Shown: piece by piece, positions 25,901-37,900 of the stretch
How the letters are laid out: each line of letters starts with the position of its first letter
How positions within the stretch are numbered: position 1 is the stretch's first letter
NCBI GenBank assembly: GCA_035578905.1
Contig: JAQJVL010000081.1
Span: 2,308,980-2,372,979, forward strand
Origin: Stictocephala bisonia
Taxonomy: Eukaryota; Arthropoda; Insecta; Hemiptera; Membracidae
Length of the DNA: 64,000 nt
Direction of reading: 5' to 3'
The notes under the pieces: model-generated
Told to the model about the DNA's origin: nothing
The model's database searches: none
The model's input: the letters and a program-made list of their open reading frames with translations, nothing else
Position numbers and translations under genes: made by a program

Positions 25901-28900
25901 NNNNNNNNNNNNNNNNNNNNNNNNNNNNNNNNNNNNNNNNNNNNNNNNNNNNNNNNNNNNNNNNNNNNNNNNNNNNNNNNNNNNNNNNNNNNNNNNNNNN
26001 NNNNNNNNNNNNNNNNNNNNNNNNNNNNNNNNNNNNNNNNNNNNNNNNNNNNNNNNNNNNNNNNNNNNNNNNNNNNNNNNNNNNNNNNNNNNNNNNNNNN
26101 NNNNNNNNNNNNNNNNNNNNNNNNNNNNNNNNNNNNNNNNNNNNNNNNNNNNNNNNNNNGACAATCTACTCACAGATCGAGTTCGCACGGGTTCAGTCCC
26201 TACAATGTCACCAGACTGGTTTTTTACTCATTCAGTGTAAGGAGCAGTTGAGTGCTGCTTTTATTTATCTTCAAGCTATGTGAAGTAGGTTCGGTATTGT
26301 TGAAGCTTAATTATAAAGATTAAATATGATATGTTTGGTAAGCTAAAGGTCTGGTAGTTAATGGTTACATGTATAGAGAGAAATAACGTTTAAGATAGTA
26401 CGATATATAGGCTGACCACTAGTAGTGCTAATCGCTGGACATCACTCGAGTGTCCTAGTTTGTCAGTAACAAGTGGTTCGGGTTCCACATCATCTAGTTT
26501 GTCCTAGATACGCTAAGCAAACCTTACACAAGTCAACATATAATTCTCATTTATTACTAATAATGATTTTAAACAACCTGATAGGATGTCCTAAGCTATT
26601 AAACATAACTAAATATGTAATAAAGTATATACAATTTATTCTGAAAGAAGTTTTATAAGACCATGTATGCTACGACCGAGCAAGGCTTTGTTCTCTATAC
26701 ATTACATAGTCGCTAACGAATTGTAAATTGTAGCTTAGGTACCACGTGAATATAGCATTAAATCTAATGATATATGAAATCAGTATTTAAATGCAGTAAT
26801 GTAATTATCAGTACAGTTTTAAAAATATGGGTTAATAGAAATACAAATAAGTATACAGGGTATTTATTCTAGCATTGAACCTCCAACGGTATAGTCCCAG
26901 TGAGAGGGGGGAGGGGGAGGGGGAAGGGCCAGTTATCGATTTGACGCAGAAATCCTAAATTCTGACAGCATTATCGGCCCTATTTCCCTACTCACAGGAG
27001 GATGTTTTGTCATCCTTCCTGTGGATTCTGGTCGTGGATGATCTCCTCCCAGCACTCAACAACCATGGAGTGTATGCTCAGGGTTATGCTGACGACATAC
27101 TTACTTAATCTTACTTACTCCCAGGGCCATCTATATCGCAGGTGATATTTAGCCGCACTAACAAAGCCTCTCCAGATTGACCTGTCCTCTGCATTCTCTT
27201 CCATGGCTCCAACTCGCTGTATATCTAGCCTAACCTGGTCCCACCATCTTTGTTTTGGCCTCCCACGAGGTCGCCTTCCTCTTATTAGTATCACTATGTC
27301 CTGACGACATAGTGATACTAATAAGAGGTAAATACATGGAAACATGCCTTGACCTTTTGAGGAGGGCATTGTCCATGGTGGAGACATGGTGCACAGCTGA
27401 GTGGCTATCTGTTCATCCCGTTATGACCATTCAGAAATGAAAGGAATATGGAGGTTGTCAGAGTACTAAGAATCTTTGGCAACTGCGTCCAGGTGTCTAA
27501 AGAAGATAAGTATCTGGATCTATGGCTAGATGACAAACTTACCTGGAATAGACAACTCACCCACGCTCTCGGACCACATTGATGAGGCTGAGGCGTACCT
27601 TTGGATACACGTGGGGACTGAACCCTCAGTTGGTACATTGGCTTTATATGAGGGTCGTCAGACCAATGCTCATATATGGAGCCATTATTTGGTGGCTCAA
27701 GGTCCAACAAGTCACTGCTGTAAAAAACCTAACCAATGTGCAGCGGTTAGCTTGTTTAGGAATCCTTGGGGCATTTAAGGATTCACCCACTGCTGCAATG
27801 AAGGTATGCCCCCTTGACATTTTTATCATGGAGGAGGCAAGGCTTGTGGGTATGCCAGTAAGCATACCGAAATCTCTAGCATCCTACAATCGGACATTCT
27901 AGAGATGTGTTCAAATAGGATGCCTAGACAAACTGACTTTGACAAACCCTATCGTGTCGTCATTGGCAACAGAAAAGATTGGGAACTAGGTGAACACATC
28001 TAGTACACAGATTTCTCACAAACCATCCATGGGTCAGATTACGGAATCTATTGTGCCAGGTCAAAAACTGAGCTCACTTGTAGCCTTGGCAAACTGGCTA
28101 CAGTTTTTCAGGCAGAAGTGGCTGCTATAGCTGCCTGTGCTCAGGCAAACATTGATTTGGGCCTTATGGGGAAAAATAATCTATTTGAACTCAAGACAGC
28201 CTAGCGGCACTAAGGTCACTTGCGTCTTTCGACTTCACCTCGTCTAGTTTGGGACTATCACTTAAAACGTTGGCGTGTTCCAATAGGGTAATCCTGTCAT
28301 GGGTGCCACGTCACACCGGAGTACTTGGAAACGAGAGGGCAGACCATTGTGCCAGGAGGCACTGACGAACGTCTCATTGGCCCAGAGCCTGCATGCGGGG
28401 TTGCTTACAGCCTCGTCAAGAGGGTTGGCTTTACATGGTTCGCTAGCAAGTTCCAGGAGACCTGGGAGGCAACGCCAGGTAACAGAAACGCAAAGGAAGT
28501 CCTGTTGGGGCCGTCGTACTCCAACACGGCTGAAGCTCTTTCTCTTGCAAGATCAGAACTCTGAAGGGTGGTTGGTTTTATAACTGGACACTGAACGTTT
28601 CGGGCATACATGAACAAGATGGGGTTCGCAATCCCCATTCTCTTGTGTAGCAAATGTGGGGAGAAGGAGGAGTCTGGACGGTACATCCTCTTCCACTGCC
28701 CGGCTCTAGCTAGGAAGCAGGCTCTCACCTTGGGCGGCGTTTTAGAACGTGGCCAAGGTGTAGCACAGAAAAACTTCATCAAGCCAATCTCAAGGTTCTC
28801 TAAGGACCTTGGATTGGATGAGGTTTGAAGTCCTGTAAAGGAGGGCAAACAATAACCCTTTTCGGCTTAGGGGCCGTTACCAGGTTTGAAGCATGGCCCT

Positions 28901-31900
28901 CCAAATCAAAAAAAAAAGGCTACAATAAGTTAATGGTTGGGGTAGATCACTTGGGCCTAATGTTTTCGGCGAACTCTAGAGAGAAAATGACAACACATCT
29001 AGTACAAAAAGGAATTTAGACATCTTAATTATCCATGGTTTTAGTCTCTGAGCTGCACGGCAGAATAATTGTACAATTATATTCCATTGAGTAGCTCAAA
29101 CTGTTAGATGAAAATTAATTAACAGTACATGTTTCGGTATAAAAAAAATCTTACAGCTACCAAATGTCAAGCAGTAGCCAACCATATGTGATTGAAATAA
29201 AACAGTCACAAAAACACAACAAAATGAAAAAACATTAAAAATTAAAAGTAAAAACAAATGAAAGGGCTTATTGAAGCACATACCTATGGATGGGTTTTTT
29301 ATAATAAAACGTGTTTTATTAAAATAACCGGCAGTTTGAGCTGTTTTATGGAATACAGTAAGTAATATATTCTTACAATTATTTAAACGTCTGATAAATA
29401 TGTATTTATGATGAACATACACTCCACCTGACAGTCAGGAGGAAATGAGATATCTTGAATTTAGAGAGCACATTGCTGAAAAGATTAGTTGAAGAACACC
29501 TGGATGGACACAGAAAACCAAAAAAAGAAGGCCATCAACGGAAGGAGACCATCTTATCTAGATACATTTCCCAGATCTCTTGGTCCAAATAAATAAGAGT
29601 AGAAAAATTTGATGAGGCTATTTGTCATTTGCTCAAAACACAACGTCCACCGAGAGTCACATTATCAGTATGATGGCTATAACGTCAGCCTTAGAGTTGT
29701 GCCTTGTTTTAAGGCACACCACAACCAAAAACCTATAAAAAAAACTGTGTGAAGTGAGTATATATTCTGAAAACATTTGTTTCACCCTATATTCATTTTA
29801 TTAGTAACTTGAACACAAATGCAAGATACAAAGTTTAAAAAATATTATTCACACTTCAAAATATAAGTAATTGTTAGTTTATACACACTTCAAAATATAA
29901 GTAATTGTTAGTTTATCTTTACAAAAATCCCTTTATCCACTATTTTTTGCACTTTTATAAACATTACATCATAAATTATGAAAAAGTGGCATAAACATTT
30001 GTTTTAAAAGTGTACAGTGTCAAAATAAATCATTTGTTGAAGGGTAAGCATGCAATATTTTAGAATGATTCTGGTTAGTTTTATTATTTCATTAACATTA
30101 ACTATATAAAAATCTATGAACTTATCAGAATAAATATTTGGTTCAATTTTGAAACACAATTTATTTAAAAGTAAAATAGAGCAACCGAATCTTACAGTTG
30201 GGGGTAAGTCATCGTCCATTACATGGCCAGAGGAGGGGGATGATTCAGTTTGTGTCCTTAGGTAAGAATCTTGAGGCATAGTTTCCTTCTCAGATAAAGT
30301 ATCTTGCTCCTGAACAAAATAGCAATTTTATATTAAATGAAATACAGCAATTTTTGATGCAATAATAAAACTATATTTCATATAAAATTTAGTTTGAAAT
30401 TGAATACTGTTTGAATGTGACAATATTCATAGGATAGTTCTGCTGGAAACATACTTATGAAAAAATAAAAATACATCTTTTTTACAGAAAAAAGGAGACA
30501 TCAACATTTTCCTTTACTGGTGGGACATGAAGGGAAAAGATGAAATAGAAGCTATTCAGAAAATAAGATTGTATGAAAAAAGAAGAGAAAGAAATAATAA
30601 TAAAGATAAAGCTGTTGAAAAATTTAGCATTGTCAAACCTAATAATAATCTATCTATATATTACAAGAATTGGCAAAATCAATTCCAAGTTCGTCCAGAC
30701 GTTCTATCCGTCCGATTTGCTTCAATTTTTTTTCATAAAACGTTTTTGTGCACAGATAAAGCATCAGGCATTGGATTCACTTAAGTTTGACCTTACTCGA
30801 GTTGTACTCAAACGTGACTTAGTTTATGATTTTCCAAGTTTATTTTTCCACTCAAACATCTATAACTCAGGTTCTAATTGAGGTAGATAGTTTGTTTTGA
30901 TCTAAAAACACTCAGTAGATCAATCCTTTTTATTTGGGCTTTTGATCACCCAAATTAGTTGAGTGTGAGGATAGTTGTGAGCGGACACTCATAGTTGTGT
31001 GAGGATATTATAACCAAATATATATACACTGACTCACTCATCACAAAATCTCAAAAACTACAAGGCTGGATTAACTTGAAATTTGGTACATACTCTTCAT
31101 TTCAAAAGTATGTAGACCCGAGTTTACAAAGACACTGTACCTAGACAAATAATGATAATTACATGATTTTTTTTACTATAGAAAATTAATTGTGTGTTGA
31201 ACTATGCCTGTCAAATAATTTTCATAATTTGTTAACAATTTTTTATTAGTGACTGTTATAAAAATTACCAGTTTTTTTGCAATTTCTGACAAACCATCAA
31301 CTTTAAAAAAATCATAAAAAATTTAATTGACGTTTGATGTAAATGGGACTTAACCAAACCTTTGTCAATGGTTTTCAAGCGTTATCTTGAAGTTTCTAAA
31401 TTTTAATTTAATTATTTTTAAGTTCTTGTAATTTTTGTGGATTAACTTTTATTCGGCTGTGATAACTGGTACTTGGTATAATTTGGTACTGTTTGTATCT
31501 GCTTGATTCATGCAAACCAAATAAAATGGTTTCCAAACATAAATGTTGATCAGTGATTTTTAATTGACATTTATTTGATAGTGTCGGGATGTGCAGTCAG
31601 CCGTTAATGATACTTCAAACGCTTCGCCCGCTCGGCATCAAAACCTCGTGATGTTGCCATGTCTTCGCTCTAACGGCACGGCCCGTCTGACTGCCGCTGT
31701 AAAACTTCCATTTGCTGTGTTCTTTTAAGTTTCATAAACCTTTTTCTATCACTATTTACTCATGAGGGCTTGAGACCGTTAACAGCAGTTTTAAAAATGG
31801 TAGCTACCGTTTTATAGGGATTGTCAATTATTTACAGAATGAATATTTACATTTCATTATTTAAAATGAAATGGAGAAAGACCATTTAAATGAGAAGTAC

Positions 31901-34900
31901 AACACAATACAAAATTTCCTTTATTTAAAATTAGTACAATAAGTACACAAATAGAGTAAAAAACAATGGCAATAATGAACATATCTAATACAATCAAAAC
32001 CATTACAGTAAAAAAGAACAATACTTTGATTTAAAATAGATTAAGTGAACAAATCAACAAAAACAACAGTGTTTTGCTTGAAAAATAACTAACTTAAGGT
32101 AGTGCAGTGACATAAATAATAGCTAAGATTATGATTTCATGGTTTGTTAACAATTGAATTGAAAAACTCACCAAGGGAATACAGAGCCTTCTCAACAAGA
32201 TACTTCCGTAATCCATTTTTTTAATTTAGTGTTTTGTTTTAAATTCTTAATAGAATCAGCAAGTGCTCTTAAAAACTTGATATCATTACATGATGGTTTC
32301 TTACTATAAAAAATGTAGGTAATGATGAGTGGTGCTGATAAATTTTTTATTTCTAGTATTATATGAATGTGTCATATTACTTTGATTTGTAAGTTGACAC
32401 TTTTTGGCATACATTATTGTTTCGTTTACATATTGGCTAAAAACAGTTAATATTCCTAGAACAGAGAATGCATTTTTTACACTATCATTCCATTTCAATC
32501 CTAAAATAATTCTCACTGCTTTTTTTTTGTAACTTTAATATTTTTTTAAAGTTATTCTGTGTTTGATCCATAAATTACTATGACAAAGTGAATATGTGAA
32601 TGAATTAAAGAAAAATAAATAGACCTTAGAGTTTTCAAATTACAGATTTTAGCCATTCTTTTTAGTACAAATAAACCTGAAGATACTTTGCCAATAATGT
32701 GGTTGACATGGTTTGACCAATCTAAATTTGTATCTACTATTAAACCGAGAAACTTGATATTTTTTACACAATCCAATTGATAATTTTCTAAACTAACTGT
32801 TAGAGCTGATTGTATTTTATTTTGTTTGTTGGAGAATTGCATTAATTTAGTTTTTTAAGATTAACCAAAAGGTTGTTGTTTCCAAAATATTGAATAAAAG
32901 ACGATATCTCCAGCTCCTCCTGAGACTCTGCTGTTGTTAAAATGTTAGTGTCATCTGCATATAAGCATACATTGGCATTATTTCCAGTTATTACTCAAGG
33001 CAATCATTTTAACACAAAAAGAGTAATGGACCCAGTATGGATCCCTGAGGGACATTACTACTTTTCATACTTCAACTTTCTAGAAGACGACAAAACTTTT
33101 TCAACTTTAAAATTATTTTTACAAGTAATCTCAAACTGCATTCTATTACTTAAATAAAATTTGAACTAATTTAAAGATTTTTTTTGCGTATTCCTAGATG
33201 TATAACATATCTAACAATATTGGGCGTGATACACTGTCAAATGCCCTGGTTAAATCCAAAAATATTCCATCACCTTTTTTTTAATCTATGTTATCTATTA
33301 TTTGTTCAATGAATTCTGATGTTGCTGTAATAACTGATTTGTCTGGGCAAAAGCCATGCTGTTTATCTATTAATCTATTAGTTTAATAGAGTAAGTACAT
33401 GTTGAGCCTGTAATATTAACCCTTGAAAGCTCTAATTCATCTGATTTTACTAATAATTATCCTTAAACTGAAAGTAAATTATGTTGTATATATTGTACAT
33501 ACTTGCAAATATTTAAAAAGCCGTTAAGATATTGTAAATAATGAAATGTAAATAATCGGTAATCCCTATAAAACGGTAGCTACCATTTTTTTAACTGCCG
33601 TTGACGGTCCTAAGAGAAAATGGTGATGGAAAATAGTTTATGAAACTTAAAAGGATACAGCATATGGAAGTTTTAACAGCGGCAGTCAGAGATGCCGTGC
33701 CATTGGAGCGAATACATGGCAACGTTGTGGGGTTTTGATGTCATACGGGCGAGGCATTTGAAGGCGTCATTAGCGGCTGACTGCACATCCATTAGTGTTG
33801 ATTTTTTTTTTTTATGATCAAATAAGCTGACTGCACATATGATTTTTTTAAAGTTGATGGTTCGTTAGAAATTGTGAAAAAACCAGTACTTTTTACAAAC
33901 AATCGCTAAAAAAAATTGTTGATGAATTATGAAAATTATTTGACAGGCATGGTTCAACGCACAATTAAATGACCTATAGTAAAAAAAAGAATCATGTAAC
34001 TATCATTATTCGTCTATGTACAGTGTCTTTGTAAACTCGGGTCTACATACTTTTGAAATGGAGAGTAGGTTTATCTAAGGCCCTAGGGACTCATTCAAAA
34101 AGGATTTTTCTCTCCAACCTCAGGAATCCGCCTCATAGACTTCAAACTTTAAATGTTATTCTTATAGAGCTATGATTTATCATTTGTTTATTTATCATCA
34201 GCTGTCAAATAATCTATTAATTAATTGGTTTACTTTAAATGATTTTACTCAGTACAGTTTCACCACTGTTGAGGTCGAATTTTTTTCATATTCACTGTTG
34301 GGGTCTGTCATATTTGTTGAGGTCGAAGGTCGAGCGACAGGGTTGGCACGCGATATGTGCTAGGATGTTCCCTAGTATATATAAAAATGAATGTGTGGGT
34401 TGTCCTTAATGCATTACCAAACCACTCATCAAATAGCCATGAAACTTGTAGAGTTCACTTGCGGTAAGGTTTCCGACAAAGTTTCATTCATTTCCAACTA
34501 AAGGGCTCCACCCTAGTGGTCTTTTAAGTTTCAATGGTAATATAATGGAGTTACTTTATATATTTCACACCATTAGCTGTTAGATAAAAACAAATAAAAT
34601 GAACACTTTAGAAATAAGATGTGGTGTTTATAGAAATGTAACATTTAAAATAAACTAAAACATTACTGTTTATATGTTAATCTCGAAGCAAGGCACAAGT
34701 ACAAGTAAACAGCTAATAATAAATATTTATTTGTGTTCACAACAGCTTGTTGTATACAAATTGTTATAATATATTACAAATAAAAATTATAAAACATGAA
34801 ACACGGCACTCATTCTTTCATTCCGTGCATGCATTCCCTTTTTAACCGGATTTAACTTGTATACTGTATTCCCATGCATGCATACGTCTCTAACATTTTC

Positions 34901-37900
34901 CATGACATCAGCCAGTAGCAGTACATCTGTGGTGTTGTATAGCAGTATGTATTCCTTTAGGTCTTTAACTCCTAGATCATGCCACACATTTCACTCGAAT
35001 TCTCGATGGATCACTCGAGATCTTTGAAACAAATCTCAGGCTAATTTACTAAATAACTACAATAATAAAAGACTCATAACTAAAAAAATCAGTAAAAAAA
35101 ATCAGCATGTTATACACGTACATTGGTATTGACCCACCCGCCCACCCACACACGTATGGTGGTATTGACCCACACGCCCACCCATACACGAACAGTGGTA
35201 TTAACCCACCCGACCGCCTGTACACGTACAGTGGTATTGACCCACCCGCTCACCCATACACGTACAGTGGTATTGACCCACCCACCCACCCATACATGTA
35301 CTGTGGCATTGAGTACCATTGTACATGTATGGGTGAGCGGATGGGTTAGTACCATTGAACGTATATGGGTGGGCGGGTGGGCTAGTACCATTGTACATGT
35401 ATGGGTGAGCGGGTGGGTTAGTACCATTGTACGTGTATTTTAGTACCCTTACTACTACGGTTGTATCACTGTACGTGTATGGGCGGGCGGGTGGGTACTA
35501 TAACTGTACGTGCATGAACGGGCGGGTGAGTACTATCACTACGTGTATGGGTGGGCGGGTGGGTACTATCACTGTACGTGCATGGGCGGGCGGGTGGGTA
35601 CTATCACTGTACGTGTATGGTTGGGCGGGCGGGTTGAATCTCCTGTAGTTGAATCGTTTAAGATAGAGCTATACTATAAACTGTATCTCGAATAAATCTC
35701 ATTTGGAAGGGTGTGAATACATTTCCAACATTCATTCACACCCTCATTCATACTAAGGTAATCGGTGAAGTGAATAAAAACCAAGTAAAAGCTCGAAATA
35801 TTTTCTCACAAGTAAAGTAAAAGCTTATCAACTAAGTGTCAATAAGTTATTGTCAATACAGTAAATAACTTAAAACCTTTTACTTAACGTTGATGAGGAA
35901 CTATTAGGGAATTACTTGCGAGTAAATACTTGCAACTTCGTGGAGCCAAGTAAATACTTTTGAAACACTACAGGTCTTAACGTGTTCGTTTAGCATTCGT
36001 TCATGCGACGCTTGCTTACTACATGCGTGTTCACTATTCTCTATTAATATTTGAGTAGTGATTGAGTTGATGATATCTAGCGCCGACTCACCTGTAAATG
36101 TCCCAGAGATACCTTAAACTGACCCGTTTTGAAAATCAAACGAGAAAAGATGCAACTTAAAGACAACTATGTAAAAGATGGTTCTATAGCTACCATTGAA
36201 GAAGATTCTGCTATAAAAGCCTTTTTGTAAAAAATAAATTTTCTACCACCCAATCTGTTATACCGTAACTAAAAAAATAGAAAAATTATTACTTACAATA
36301 GTGCTTACGTGTACATGAGTATATAAACTTGTATGTATTGTGGGTGTTTACCTGTATGTGTGAGTGTGCGCATGCTGCTAGCACATGTGCACGTTTGAAG
36401 CACACTGTGTATAAGCGAATGTGTTTGAGACATGTATAGCAACCACAGGGTTCGTATGTGTATACCCCGTTAGTGAGAGCCTCCAATCTTCATGTTTCAT
36501 TAATATTTTGGGGATTTAAAAAAATTATTTTCTAGTTTTGTCAAATTACATTTCTTTATTTTCATGTTTAATTCATATTTATTTTTCATATGTTTTAATA
36601 TTTACTAATTAACAATTCTTTATTTACTTATACAATTCAAATAAAGTATTATTTACTTATTCAAATAATAAATATTTGATGCATTGGTACATTTATGTTA
36701 ACATTATTGAAAATATTGAGTGCATGAAGGTAGCCATCTCAGACTCCAATGACACAAAATTCAAGTGAAGTTTCAGTAATATCTGCGTGCAGTAAATACT
36801 TCCCAACGTTTCTATAGAAAAACTAATTATTCCTGTGTAGAATATTTTAAATTTTACTTTACAAATAATAACTTAAAAAGGCTGATATGTCACTAAACTT
36901 ATTAACCCTTTCGGTACCGGAGCAAAAAAAATTTTCTATTTGAAAAATACCGTGGAGTTTAACCAAGGGACTACTGAAGAATACCGAGGCCTTTTTAGCC
37001 TAATTTACATTAATTTACATTTTTGCCTATAACTTCCTTATTTTTTTACATACACCTGTAAATTTTTTATATTATTAAATAAAAAAGAAATCTGCATCAA
37101 TATACATAATAACTTTACTCATAAGTTATTAATTTTTTTTATAAAAATGTTAAAATGTACTTACAAAAAAAATTTTTTTGTTATTTTTTTCATTTTGACG
37201 TAAAAAATGATGTTCAAAAAAATTACTAGTCTAAAAACCAGTAACTGCACTAACAACTATAGCTAACACTGAACACAAACACAAATTTTTGTAAAGTTTG
37301 GACTAAAATTAAGTTCTATTTACAGTAAACAAAAAAAATTAGCATTTGTGGTTCGGTAAGCAAAGTGCGTGCACACCCCTAGAACACTTTTTACACTGGA
37401 AGGTTGACTTCTTCCTTTTGCCCCCAGCTTTAGTGCTAGCTGCACTACATACAGAACAGTTTTTTCCCTGTTTTAAGTTATTTTTTCCAAAAATTGGTTT
37501 GTAGACCCGGCGTCTCCACCAGCAAACATAGCGCTTGGTGTTCCTGCAGCTCGTCCAGTAATATTTGGTGAATTTTGTTCAGTCCTATTTCTCAACCAGT
37601 CTTGTGATAGATCCTCTACAATTGATATCATAAAGTCCAGTCTGTCAATGGGTTTGTCAGTGTTTTCCTTATACAATATATAACAATTCAACATCATTCT
37701 AGCAATGATGTTGAAAGTGACTTTTTTCCATGCTTTTGCGGTTCGCCTCTCTTCTAAGTACTGATAGAGCATCTGATCAGCTACATCTATCCCACCCATG
37801 TAATCATTGTAGCTTCGAATCATAGTAGGTTTGTTTGTAATTTTGAGGTAATTTCCACGCCTTTTTGTTCTTTGTTCGCTGCCTGCCTTAGCATCGGTGG

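Larger units (their letters stand above)
31012..34375 (+). mobile_element. Helitron carrying a nested foldback element
   Basis: The left part (CACTGACTCACTCATCAC at 31025) and the right part (CATCAGCTGTCAAATAAT at about 34196; GGGTTGGCACGCGATATGTG at 34340; CTAG at 34372-34375, followed by T) match the Helitrons at 2508 and 56463. Sequence left of the foldback (TTGGTACATAC) continues right of it (TTTATCTAAGGCCCTAG) in the same order as in the uninterrupted copy at about 56550. The 5' TC is not clear. Confidence 0.75.

Noticed and set aside
25571..26251. Open frames of 182-226 codons
   Set aside because: They consist almost wholly of the 500-base N gap.
34787..34987. Intact DNA polymerase gene
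   Set aside because: Only 66 residues with one recognisable block and no other polymerase motifs.
35107..35648. Several overlapping open frames on both strands with THTRT repeats
   Set aside because: Inverted minisatellite read in different frames.
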